Of a stretch of 45,155 nt of DNA, positions 36,319-44,278 are shown piece after piece. The DNA is from Crocinitomicaceae bacterium. Lineage in GTDB: Bacteria > Bacteroidota > Bacteroidia > Flavobacteriales_D > Crocinitomicaceae. The stretch is taken from NCBI GenBank assembly GCA_030727405.1, contig JANRBR010000001.1:1-45155 (forward strand), in the 5' to 3' direction. Each line of letters begins with the position of its first letter. The stretch's first letter is position 1. A program made the position numbers and the translations under genes. The notes below the pieces were generated by a model. That model searched no databases. It was not told the DNA's origin and was given only the letters and a program-made list of their open reading frames with translations.

Positions 36319-36998
36319 ACTAGGCTTAATTTCATCACAGAAACAAGTGCTGCCGTTTCGGTGCGCAACCTAAAATCGCTCAAACTCACCGCTTCGTATC
36401 CGTGATCCAATGCTTTCTTCACTTCTTGTTCTGAAAAATCACCTTCTGGACCAATTAAAAATACCTTTCTTTCGGTGATCAAGTTTAAAGGGGTTTTATT
36501 GGATGGATAACAATGTCCAATGTAACCATTTGGAAAAGCATCAATAAAGGCAGCAAAAGGAACTAAATCGGAAATTTCTGGCAAGTAATAACGCTTGGAT
36601 TGCTTCATGGCTGAAATGGCAATTTTCTCTAATCGATCCAATTTTAATTGACCACGTTCGTTATGATCACACTTCAAAAAAGTGATTTTACTTAAGCCGA
36701 TTTCCGTTGCTTTTTCCAACAACCATTCCATTCGATCCATGTTTTTAGTCGGTGCAAGTGCCAAATGAATTGCATTCGAAGTTGGAGGGTGTTGCACTGT
36801 TTTCAGCACTTGTAACGTACATTTTTTTGGATGATCCTCAGCGATTTCCGCAAGTGCAGAAAGACCTTTCCCATTCAGCAATTCTACTTGGTCGCCTTTT
36901 TTCAATCGTAGCACGCGGATGCAGTGTTTCGATTCATCCTCGCTTAAGGTATAGGAAGCGTCATTTTCTGTGAAATCTGGTGCGTAAAATAAATGCAT
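36315..36998 (-). CDS. rsmE: 16S rRNA (uracil1498-N3)-methyltransferase
   Basis: SPOUT-fold enzyme that methylates U1498 of 16S rRNA using SAM. The 227-residue protein starts at the ATG at 36998 (MHLFYAPDF); an extra codon upstream would be TTG. An N-terminal PUA-like part (HCIRVLRLKKGD) precedes the knotted domain with EKATEIG, SKRYYLPEI, LIGPEGDFSEQEV and SLSDFRLRTETA. It is last of pepT-holA-rsmE, overlapping holA by one base (TGATG). It is convergent with folA. Confidence 0.93.
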   Translation of the reverse strand: MHLFYAPDFTENDASYTLSEDESKHCIRVLRLKKGDQVELLNGKGLSALAEIAEDHPKKCTLQVLKTVQHPPTSNAIHLALAPTKNMDRMEWLLEKATEIGLSKITFLKCDHNERGQLKLDRLEKIAISAMKQSKRYYLPEISDLVPFAAFIDAFPNGYIGHCYPSNKTPLNLITERKVFLIGPEGDFSEQEVKKALDHGYEAVSLSDFRLRTETAALVSVMKLSLV

Positions 36999-37996
36999 CA
37001 ATGAAGGATTTGATAGGTCAATTCTTTTAACAATTCTGCCTGACTTGCACTTGCATTTCCCACACCTTTTGATTTTAAGTCAAAGCGATGCAGCAATTCG
37101 ATGACCGCAGCAATTTTTCTCGGATCGTATTGATTTTTTGCCTGCAACAATTCACCTGCTACAAATGGAGGAACGCCTACCGCCTGAGCAATCGCTTCAC
37201 GTGACTTGTTGGGCAAGAAGTGTATCCGCATGATTTGAGAAAAGAATTTAAATAAGTTGCTGATGATCAATGTGAAATCTGCTGCCTTTGGATTGTATTC
37301 AAAATACTGTATGATTTTAAATGCCTTCTCTGTATTTCGAGATGATATTGCATTGACAAACTCGAATACATTGTAATCTTTCGAAATGCCAATATTTAAC
37401 TCAATGTGCGTTTCATCGATGGTTGTTCCCGGAGGAAGTAAAATGGATAATTTTTCTAATTCCTTCACGATGCGACCCAAGTCCGTACCTAAAAATTCCG
37501 CCAGAAGCATGCTTGCTTTCGAATTAATACCAAAACCTATGGACTTCACATAATTTGAAATCCAATCAGCAAGGTTGTATTCTCGTACTTTATCAGACTT
37601 GTAAACCAATCCGTTTTTTGCAAATGACTTCAATACTTTTTTGCGTGCATCAAACGTTTTGTACTTGTGGCAAATGACAAATATGGTCGTATTAGAAGGA
37701 TGTTCAGCATACGCTTCCAACTCATCAATGTGTTTAAAGTATTGTGCTTCTTTTAAAACGACCACACGACGTTCAGACATCATCGGATAAGCCTTTAATT
37801 CACTGATTAAAGATAAAACTTCGGCGTCTTTTCCGTACAAAATCGTTTGATTAAAGTCCTTTTCATGGTCTTCCAAAGCATGCTCTATGATGGCATCACA
37901 AATCGCGTCAATAAAGTATGCTTCTTCCCCGTGAAGAAAGTACATTCTTTCAAACTTCTTATTTCGAATGTCTTTTAACAGTAATTTATAGTCCAT
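36998..37996 (-). CDS. holA: DNA polymerase III delta subunit
   Basis: Clamp-loader subunit that opens the sliding clamp. The 332-residue protein has the family N-terminus (FLHGEEAYFIDAICDAI), SERRVVVLKEAQYF, a degenerate AAA+ core, LGTDLGRIVKELEKLSI, and a helical collar domain ending QAELLKELTYQIL. It is linked by one-base overlaps with pepT upstream (TAATG) and rsmE downstream (TGATG), so the three are co-translated. Confidence 0.9.
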   Translation of the reverse strand: MDYKLLLKDIRNKKFERMYFLHGEEAYFIDAICDAIIEHALEDHEKDFNQTILYGKDAEVLSLISELKAYPMMSERRVVVLKEAQYFKHIDELEAYAEHPSNTTIFVICHKYKTFDARKKVLKSFAKNGLVYKSDKVREYNLADWISNYVKSIGFGINSKASMLLAEFLGTDLGRIVKELEKLSILLPPGTTIDETHIELNIGISKDYNVFEFVNAISSRNTEKAFKIIQYFEYNPKAADFTLIISNLFKFFSQIMRIHFLPNKSREAIAQAVGVPPFVAGELLQAKNQYDPRKIAAVIELLHRFDLKSKGVGNASASQAELLKELTYQILH

Positions 37997-39240
37997 TACG
38001 GATGTTTTTCCCAGATTTGAATTAAAGCAACCAAGGTATCAACAGCCTTTTGCATGTCTTGAATACTCACATATTCGTGGCGAGAATGTATCGCCATTTC
38101 ACCCGTGAATATGTTCGGGCAAGGAAGCCCCATAAAAGACAACCTAGACCCATCTGTTCCTCCGCGAATAATCGCTCTTTTCGGCTCAATGCCAGCTGAT
38201 TTCATGGCTTCAACAGCATAGTCACACACAAAAGGTAAATCTTTCAGGATTTCCTTCATGTTTCTGTATTGTTCAGTGACGGAACAATCCAAATGAGCAC
38301 CCGGATGAGCTTCAATCACCTGTTCAGCCAATGCCTTTAATTTCGCTTCGTATTCTGCCAATTTACTTGTGTCATGATCTCGAATGATGAATTGAACCGT
38401 TGTAGATTCCAATCCTCCTTCGATGGCAACCGGATGAACAAATCCTTCTCGTCCTGAAGTCGTCTCTGGAGACCATGAATCTTTTGGCAAGGAATCGATC
38501 AATGCTGCCGCCAATTTCATGGAGTGCACCATTTTGTTTTTCGCGTATCCTGGATGAGCACTAATGCCGTGGAAGGTCATTTTTACCGCATCTGCCGAAA
38601 AGGTTTCATCTTCGATGTCTCCTAGTGGTCCGCCATCCAAGGTATAGCCATAATCCGCATTCAAACGATTCATGTCTAAATGTTCAACACCGCGTCCCAC
38701 TTCTTCATCAGGTGTGAACAAGATCCGAATGTTACCATGTTTCACTTCCGGATGTGTTTGAATAAATTGGGCGAAATCCATGATAATCGCAACACCAGCT
38801 TTATCATCTGCTCCCAATAAAGTTAGTCCACTAGCCGTTACAATGTCGTCCCCAATTTTAGAGGCCAAATACGCGTGTTTTTCAATGGTGATGACTTGGG
38901 ATGGATCATCGGGTAAAACAATGGGAGCCCCTGTATAATTTCTATGTACAATAGGTTTTACATTTGTCCCGCTGCAATCTGGAGCAGTATCCATGTGGGA
39001 ACAAAAACAGATGGTTGGTAAATCTTTTCGATCAGAATTAGATGGAATGGTAGCAAAAACATACCCCCATTCATCCATCTGGGTATCTTCAATTCCCATT
39101 TGCAACAATTCCTCTACTAAGATTCTAGCTAAATCTTTTTGCTTTTCGCTGGATGGGAAACAAGTGGCATTCGGATCGGCTGTGGTGTCAATTTGTACAT
39201 AACGTAAGAAACGTTCTTCCACAGAATAAGTATACGACAT
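37996..39240 (-). CDS. pepT: Peptidase T (tripeptidase)
   Basis: M20-family di-zinc peptidase cutting tripeptides from the N-terminus. The 414-residue protein has metal-site motifs CSHMDTAPD, LLGADDKAGVA and TPDEEVGRGVEH, then the dimerisation lid, then IRGGTDGSRLSFMGLPCPNIFTG. Length fits PepT. A -7 box lies 13 bases before the ATG. It is first of the pepT-holA-rsmE operon, an odd mix of peptide degradation, replication and ribosome modification. Confidence 0.94.
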   Translation of the reverse strand: MSYTYSVEERFLRYVQIDTTADPNATCFPSSEKQKDLARILVEELLQMGIEDTQMDEWGYVFATIPSNSDRKDLPTICFCSHMDTAPDCSGTNVKPIVHRNYTGAPIVLPDDPSQVITIEKHAYLASKIGDDIVTASGLTLLGADDKAGVAIIMDFAQFIQTHPEVKHGNIRILFTPDEEVGRGVEHLDMNRLNADYGYTLDGGPLGDIEDETFSADAVKMTFHGISAHPGYAKNKMVHSMKLAAALIDSLPKDSWSPETTSGREGFVHPVAIEGGLESTTVQFIIRDHDTSKLAEYEAKLKALAEQVIEAHPGAHLDCSVTEQYRNMKEILKDLPFVCDYAVEAMKSAGIEPKRAIIRGGTDGSRLSFMGLPCPNIFTGEMAIHSRHEYVSIQDMQKAVDTLVALIQIWEKHP

Positions 39241-39253
39241 AAATTCTTTTATC

Positions 39254-39261
39254 CAAAAATA
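39254..39261 (-). promoter_or_regulatory. -7 box for pepT-holA-rsmE
   Basis: The minus strand reads TATTTTTG (TAnnTTTG), 13 bases before the pepT ATG and 19 bases past the stop codon of the preceding gene. Confidence 0.55.
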
Positions 39262-39279
39262 GCAAGAATCGAGAAAAGT

Positions 39280-40164
39280 TTAATGAGCGGCAGATACTAA
39301 TTCACGCAATGTTTTCAACTCTTCTACTTTTTCTACATTTCCAACTTGCTGAAAGGAGGCAATTAGGTTGGTTAACATCCGTTTAATGACAGCGGTATTA
39401 GAGCAAGGCTCAAAGTAATCTCTTTGATGATGAAGGTTTAATCCATTCAAAAAATCTTTGATTTCGTTCGTGTCGAAAATACTTCCTTTAGAGAAGGCGT
39501 TAATGTAGAACAGGACACCAAATTCATTTTGTTGGTTGATGGCAAAACTGGAATGTTTGGAATCCATGTATGCCAAAACGAAATGATTGGGAAGGTTTAC
39601 GCCATAAATGGGAAGGTCCAATGATTGAGCAATGATGCTATAGATCAAGCAAAGGCTTAGGGGATTTCCTTTTTTTGATTCGAGCACCGAATGAATGTAG
39701 GAGTTAACTGGAGAATGAAAATTTTTATTGTCTCCGTGAAAATGATGAATACCAAAGAAAATGCGGTTAAATATTTTCACTTGCTCAAAAGCAGTTTGAT
39801 GATCATTTAACTCCAGCCATATGTCTTTACGAATCATTTGAATGGTTTCATGGATTTTATTTTCATCCAAACCAGGGAACTGATACTTCGCAACAATGAT
39901 GGCCCCTTTTAATAAATCCTTGTCAGCAGATTGCGTCCAAGAAATCAATTTTGCTTTGACTTCATCAAATTGAATGTCATGGATGATTTTCTCGATGCGG
40001 TTCTGAAACAACAATCCATAGTAATCTGTTTCCCACGAATTCTCCAAATAAGGGATCGCTTCTGAGCCAATTTTTAAAAGTTGGTCACGGACGTGTTCAA
40101 AAACCGATTCATCTGGATCATCGATGAGTTGAACTAACGCTTGAATGGAAGATTGGGCCTTCAT
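39280..40164 (-). CDS. SirB1/transglutaminase-like family protein
   Basis: A 294-residue cytosolic protein. The N-terminal half is helical (HEAT-like: ALVQLIDDPDESVFEHVRDQLLKIG). The middle holds the transglutaminase-like core of the SirB1 family: FNRIFFGIHHFHGD, SVLESKKGNPLSLCLIYSIIAQSL, where the usual catalytic Cys lies, and GVNLPNHFVLAYMD with the His. The molecular function of SirB1 proteins is unclear. A TAnnTTTG box lies 7 bases before the ATG, suggesting a very short leader. Confidence 0.82.
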   Translation of the reverse strand: MKAQSSIQALVQLIDDPDESVFEHVRDQLLKIGSEAIPYLENSWETDYYGLLFQNRIEKIIHDIQFDEVKAKLISWTQSADKDLLKGAIIVAKYQFPGLDENKIHETIQMIRKDIWLELNDHQTAFEQVKIFNRIFFGIHHFHGDNKNFHSPVNSYIHSVLESKKGNPLSLCLIYSIIAQSLDLPIYGVNLPNHFVLAYMDSKHSSFAINQQNEFGVLFYINAFSKGSIFDTNEIKDFLNGLNLHHQRDYFEPCSNTAVIKRMLTNLIASFQQVGNVEKVEELKTLRELVSAAH

Positions 40165-40171
40165 ACTCCGG

Positions 40172-40179
40172 CAAATATA
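40172..40179 (-). promoter_or_regulatory. -7 box for the SirB1-like gene
   Basis: The minus strand reads TATATTTG (TAnnTTTG), 7 bases before the ATG at 40164. Confidence 0.5.
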
Positions 40180-40291
40180 TTCTTAAGATGAACGTTTAAA
40201 ATTGAGATGTCAGATGTTTATTAAAGGATAAATGTTAATTTTTATGAAACTTATTAGATAAAGGCTCGTTAGAACTAAGCAATTACTGAAT

Positions 40292-40342
40292 TAACTTTGC
40301 TACAGGTTGATTTTAAAGAGGCTCTTTTGAGCCTCTTTTTTT
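40292..40342 (+). ncRNA. Candidate small RNA: -7 box followed by an orphan terminator
   Basis: TAACTTTG (40292-40299) is an exact -7 box. Fifteen bases later begins a strong terminator: 10-bp stem 40315-40324 with 40329-40338, arms AAAGAGGCTC / GAGCCTCTTT, then a run of Ts to 40342. No plus-strand gene lies upstream (39280-40164 is on the minus strand), so this terminator has no other plus-strand transcript to end. A transcript from about 40304 would be about 40 nt; a start further upstream (40180-40290) would make it longer. It could also shield the next promoter. Confidence 0.4.
40315..40342 (+). terminator. Rho-independent terminator without an upstream gene
   Basis: Perfect 10-bp stem, TTTT loop and seven Ts (40336-40342). 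It immediately precedes, and shares a base with, the -7 box of the small secreted protein gene. Confidence 0.8.
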
Positions 40343-40349
40343 ATATTTG
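40342..40349 (+). promoter_or_regulatory. -7 box for the small secreted protein gene
   Basis: TATATTTG (TAnnTTTG), 13 bases before the ATG at 40363, starting on the last T of the terminator. Confidence 0.55.
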
Positions 40350-40362
40350 TTAAAAGCAAACC

Positions 40363-40731
40363 ATGAAAATCACCTTGTTTTCACTCCTTATTTTTCTTGC
40401 AGGTATTTCTTGTCAGACAAATCCGTGCAAAATGACTGCAGATGAATTTACTGTAAAAGGATCTTATTTAGGCAAAGTTCATGTCTCCAAGAAAGATACT
40501 TGTCCGGTTTACATTACCATTGAAGGCGTTTTTAGCAAATCAAGCATGGTTGATTTTCACACAATCTACCCCATCAACTTAGAAAGAGCCTTCCAAAAAG
40601 ATGGACTTTATATACGATTTAACTATACGATTAGTCGAGCAATGAGTCCAGAAGGATGCAAGACAGACGGCGTTGTAAGTATAGAAAATGTTGAAAAATC
40701 GAAAGCAACAGAAGGATTTAAATTCCGGTGA
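40363..40731 (+). CDS. Small secreted protein, possible lipoprotein, unknown
   Basis: I do not recognise this 122-residue protein. It has a signal peptide (hydrophobic 3-15); C17 in AGISC may be a lipidation site but is a weak lipobox. The mature part contains three cysteines in NPCKM, DTCPVY and EGCKTDG and alternates short beta segments (TVKGSYLGKVHVSK, TIEGVF, YIRFNYTI). A dedicated promoter lies just upstream. It overlaps the convergent ureohydrolase gene by 14 bases. Confidence 0.65.
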   Translation: MKITLFSLLIFLAGISCQTNPCKMTADEFTVKGSYLGKVHVSKKDTCPVYITIEGVFSKSSMVDFHTIYPINLERAFQKDGLYIRFNYTISRAMSPEGCKTDGVVSIENVEKSKATEGFKFR

Positions 40732-41677
40732 AATCGCGTACAAGGTAACTCAATGCTTTTCCTACGATCAAAGAATCTGTTTCAGAAATAGGAGCTGCTT
40801 CCGTCAAATTTAAATAAGCAACCTGCTTTTGTGTTTTCACAAAGTGGCGCGTGAACTGACGTACTTGATCCAAGTTCCAGCCACTTGGAGACAGGGCACT
40901 GCTCGGCATGTAGGCAATGGCATCCATGTCAATTTCCAAACCAACTTGCGTATCTGAATGAAAATGCCTCAATACATTGGATAAGTCATCAAAGAGGTTT
41001 CGTTTTTCGAACAAGTAATCTTCGTAATAACTGTGGTAAATCTGATCACTCGTCAAAGCCTTTCGAATAAATGTATTGTTATAGGCCTCATGTAAGCCCA
41101 GAACGGAGTAATGGAGGAGTGTTCCATCTTCTAATGCACTCGAAAAAGAATTCCCGCTATGCCTTAATTCAGTAGACCTTAAATCTGCATGCGCATCTAA
41201 ATTCACCACTGCTAATTTTTTATGACTTGCTGCCCATCTCATCACGGGCAGGGCATTGTTATGGCCTCCACCAATAATGACTGGAACTTGATTAGGCTGT
41301 AAATACCTTTTCAATACATTTTGCAGAAAATCATCCAGTTCTATCACTTTATCACTGAGAGATTCATTCGAATCACCAGTATTTTCAATGACCTTTCCGA
41401 GAACGTGAATGGATTCATTTGGGTGCTGATTATGTGCTTGGGTATTCAAATATGCTTTAATGAAAGATGAAAAGGCATTTTGAGCTCCTGACCTTCCATT
41501 GTTGGCAAGTGGACCGCAACATTCTTCCACACCAATTATAACGTATTTTGCAGATGCTAGTTCGCTCGTTTGTAGGAGGTCTCCCATCCGTTTTTCACCA
41601 TCACGGGTCGTGTACTGCACTTGAAGATCTGAAGAACTCCATTTTTGAAAGGAAAAAAAGTTTTTGGGACTATCCAT
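40718..41677 (-). CDS. Arginase/formimidoylglutamase family protein
   Basis: A 319-residue ureohydrolase-fold protein from the ATG at 41677 (a TTG three codons earlier is possible). Metal-binding motifs are GGGHNNALP, NLDAHADLR and EIDMDAIAYMPSSA. The family includes arginase, agmatinase and HutG; the N-terminal region and EIDMDAI pattern are most like the Bacteroidota 'formimidoylglutamase' group, which would hydrolyse formimidoyl-glutamate in histidine breakdown. No hut genes are next to it, so the substrate is uncertain. It overlaps the thioesterase gene by 8 bases. Confidence 0.8.
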   Translation of the reverse strand: MDSPKNFFSFQKWSSSDLQVQYTTRDGEKRMGDLLQTSELASAKYVIIGVEECCGPLANNGRSGAQNAFSSFIKAYLNTQAHNQHPNESIHVLGKVIENTGDSNESLSDKVIELDDFLQNVLKRYLQPNQVPVIIGGGHNNALPVMRWAASHKKLAVVNLDAHADLRSTELRHSGNSFSSALEDGTLLHYSVLGLHEAYNNTFIRKALTSDQIYHSYYEDYLFEKRNLFDDLSNVLRHFHSDTQVGLEIDMDAIAYMPSSALSPSGWNLDQVRQFTRHFVKTQKQVAYLNLTEAAPISETDSLIVGKALSYLVRDFTGI

Positions 41678-42089
41678 GAATGACAAGGTTAGAAATAAAT
41701 TTCGGAACAGCCATTGGCTTCATGGATGTTGCATCGACAAAAACGAGTGTTGTCTCAGCTTCATTCAATTTTACCTCTGCTTCATTATAAACTTCGTATT
41801 GAAAAGTAATCCTTGTTCCCTCTAATTTTGAAATAACCGTACGTATCTCAAGAACATCATCGTATTTAGCCGCTTGTTTGTATGAAATTTTAAACTCAGT
41901 AACTGGTAATAAAATTCCATTTTCCTCCAGAATTTTATAAACAATTCCCAATTCTCGAAGCGCTTCGACCCGTGCAACTTCAAAATATTGAGCATAATTT
42001 CCATAATAACAAAAGCCCATTTTATCCGTTTCACTGTAACGCACACGTAATTTTGTTGAAAACCTTCGAATTGCTGTATTTTCCATCAT
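41670..42089 (-). CDS. Acyl-CoA thioesterase (YbgC/4HBT hot-dog family)
   Basis: A 139-residue hot-dog fold protein from the ATG at 42089 (MMENTAIRRF; a 15-residue longer frame does not look conserved). It has the VRYSETDKMGFCYYGNYAQYFEVAR motif in pieces: the acidic ETDKMG with the conserved Asp and the YGNY turn. It probably hydrolyses acyl-CoA thioesters in the cytosol; chain length is unknown. It diverges from dnaA across about 256 AT-rich bases and is followed by the ureohydrolase gene with an 8-base overlap. Confidence 0.85.
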   Translation of the reverse strand: MMENTAIRRFSTKLRVRYSETDKMGFCYYGNYAQYFEVARVEALRELGIVYKILEENGILLPVTEFKISYKQAAKYDDVLEIRTVISKLEGTRITFQYEVYNEAEVKLNEAETTLVFVDATSMKPMAVPKFISNLVIHG

Positions 42090-42345
42090 AGAATACGAAA
42101 TTAAAAAATCATCCGAAACTATTTCAAAAAGCAATTAAGAATCGTAAATTTGTAAAGACTTCAAGGTAATTTTCAATTCTCCGAAAATATCTTCTTACAT
42201 GTAAAAAAAATTAATTAATCAAGGGGTATTTAATTTTTTTTTTAACTTTTTTATGTAAATATTTGTAATCTCTTTATTTCAAGAAACAATTTTGGCAATC
42301 ACGCCATAATTGAAAGCAGGTGTAAATAAGATTATGTTAAAAACT
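42090..42345. other. AT-rich divergent region upstream of dnaA
   Basis: This 256-base stretch has long A and T runs (for example nine or more Ts near 42232-42241) and an alternating TTAATTAATTA-like segment near 42211. A TAnnTTTG match (TAAATTTG, 42145-42152, plus strand) could drive dnaA with a leader of about 190 nt. I found no TTATCCACA-type DnaA box, so I do not call an origin. Confidence 0.4.
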
Positions 42346-43776
42346 ATGAGTACAAGTCACGAAGCGGCATGGGATGCGTGTTTGAAAGTTATAAAGGATA
42401 ATATTTCACTTCAGGCATTTAAAACTTGGTTCGAACCTATCATTCCAGTTAAATTGGATAATAGTGTTTTGACGATTCAAGTTCCATCGCACTTCTTTTA
42501 TGAATGGCTAGAGCAACACTACATTGTATTGCTTCGAAAAGTGGTGAAAAAGGAATTGGGAACTGACGGAAGTTTAGAATACAGTATTGTGATGGAAAAC
42601 AATTCTCGTACATCCAATCCATACACCGTAAAAATACCTGCTAATAATTCTAGCAACCTAAAAAATGCTCCTGTTAATATGCCGATTAATGTTAACGAAA
42701 AGCAAATTAGGAATCCATTTATCATCCCTGGATTGAAAAAAGTAAACATCGAATCTAATTTGATTCCAAATTTCACTTTTGACAATTTTGTAGAAGGGGA
42801 ATGCAATAGATTGGCTCGTGCATCCGGATATGCCGTTTCCAACAAGCCTGGTGGAACAGCATTTAATCCGTTGTTATTGTACGGAGGAGTAGGATTAGGA
42901 AAAACCCATTTAGCGCACTCGATAGGAATTGCCATAAAAGACAATTTCCCAAACAAGACGGTTCTTTATGTTCAGTCTGAAAAATTCGCTCATCAATTCA
43001 TTGATGCCATCAAAAATCAAACGACAAACGACTTTGTGCATTTCTATCAAATGATCGATGTATTGATTATTGATGATGTACAATTCTTTGCAGGAAAAGA
43101 ACGCACACAAGATGTATTCTTCTCCATATTCAATCACTTGCACCAAAATGGAAAACAAATTGTCTTAACATCTGACAAAGCACCCGTTGAAATGCAAGGA
43201 ATGGAACAACGATTATTGTCTCGTTTTAAATGGGGTCTGTCTGCCGATTTAGGTACGCCAGATTTAGAAACGCGCATCGCTATCCTTGAGAAAAAAATGT
43301 ACGGAAGTGGCATTGAATTGCCTCGTGAAGTCGTTGAATATTTAGCGTATTCGATCAATACAAATGTAAGAGAGATAGAAGGTGCATTAAATACCTTGTT
43401 AGCGCAAGCTTCTCTAAACAAAAAAGCCATCACCTTAGAATTAGCGAAGCAAATGGTGGATAAATTTGTTCGAAGCACAGCTAGGGAAGTTTCCATTGAA
43501 TACATTCAAAAGGTAGTTTGTGATTATTTCGATTTACCAATTGAAATGCTAAAATCCAAAACGCGCAAGCGTGAAGTTGTTCAAGCGCGACAAATTTCCA
43601 TGTATTTCTCTAAAAAAATGACGAAGTCTTCATTGGCTAATATTGGAGCACATTGTGGAGGTAAAGACCACGCAACTGTATTGCATGCATGTAGAACGGT
43701 TGTTAATTTATCTGAAACTGATAAACAATTCCGTCACTATTTAGAAGAATTGGAGAAAAAACTCACCATTCAATAA
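42346..43776 (+). CDS. dnaA: Chromosomal replication initiator DnaA
   Basis: ATP-dependent initiator that opens oriC. About 476 residues from the ATG at 42346 (MSTSHEAAWD); an ATG four codons earlier (42334) is equally possible. Domain I (about 1-85) has AFKTWFEPIIP, domain II is a short Asn-rich linker, and domain III has Walker A GGVGLGKT (about 180-187), Walker B LIIDDVQFF, sensor motifs and arginine-finger region EMQGMEQRLLSRFKWG. Domain IV has the DnaA-box helix-turn-helix GGKDHATVLHACRTV. Downstream genes LMW-PTP and RsmI-like follow closely. Confidence 0.97.
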   Translation: MSTSHEAAWDACLKVIKDNISLQAFKTWFEPIIPVKLDNSVLTIQVPSHFFYEWLEQHYIVLLRKVVKKELGTDGSLEYSIVMENNSRTSNPYTVKIPANNSSNLKNAPVNMPINVNEKQIRNPFIIPGLKKVNIESNLIPNFTFDNFVEGECNRLARASGYAVSNKPGGTAFNPLLLYGGVGLGKTHLAHSIGIAIKDNFPNKTVLYVQSEKFAHQFIDAIKNQTTNDFVHFYQMIDVLIIDDVQFFAGKERTQDVFFSIFNHLHQNGKQIVLTSDKAPVEMQGMEQRLLSRFKWGLSADLGTPDLETRIAILEKKMYGSGIELPREVVEYLAYSINTNVREIEGALNTLLAQASLNKKAITLELAKQMVDKFVRSTAREVSIEYIQKVVCDYFDLPIEMLKSKTRKREVVQARQISMYFSKKMTKSSLANIGAHCGGKDHATVLHACRTVVNLSETDKQFRHYLEELEKKLTIQ

Positions 43777-43804
43777 GGAAATTTTACTTGACTAAATCTG
43801 CTTC

Positions 43805-44278
43805 ATGACACGCATACTCATGGTATGTCTTGGTAACATTTGTAGGTCACCGATTGCTGATGGATTGTTGCGTAGAAAAGTAAAAGAAAACAACCTAGAT
43901 GTTTTAGTTGATTCTGCCGGAACTGCAAATTATCATATTGGTAAAAAACCGGATCACCGCATGTGTCAAACAGCACAAGCCAATCAGACCAATATAGATG
44001 AATTAAGAGCTAGGCAATTCACCGTTGACGATTTTCAAAAGTTTGATCAAATATACGCGATGGACCTAGAGAATTATCGGAATATTATAAAACTGGCTCC
44101 AAACAAAGCTGATGTTTCTAAAGTTAAACTCATTTTAAATGAACTTTTTCCTGATGAAAACAAAGCAGTGCCTGATCCATATTATGGTACACAAAAAGAT
44201 TTTCAAGAAGTATACGATTTATTAGATCATGCCACAGATGTGGTGATAAGCAAAATAAAAAATGGCACAATTAGGTAA
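43805..44278 (+). CDS. Low-molecular-weight protein-tyrosine phosphatase
   Basis: A 157-residue phosphatase with the N-terminal P-loop VCLGNICRSP (C8 nucleophile, R14) and the acid loop DPYYG (D124). It removes phosphate from tyrosine or possibly small molecules in the cytosol. In this phylum the gene commonly follows dnaA. It starts 28 bases after dnaA, and its end overlaps the methyltransferase gene by 17 bases. No partner tyrosine kinase is in the window. Confidence 0.92.
   Translation: MTRILMVCLGNICRSPIADGLLRRKVKENNLDVLVDSAGTANYHIGKKPDHRMCQTAQANQTNIDELRARQFTVDDFQKFDQIYAMDLENYRNIIKLAPNKADVSKVKLILNELFPDENKAVPDPYYGTQKDFQEVYDLLDHATDVVISKIKNGTIR

Noticed and set aside
42090..42345. oriC next to dnaA
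   Set aside because: The region is AT-rich but no DnaA box was found; skew analysis would be needed.
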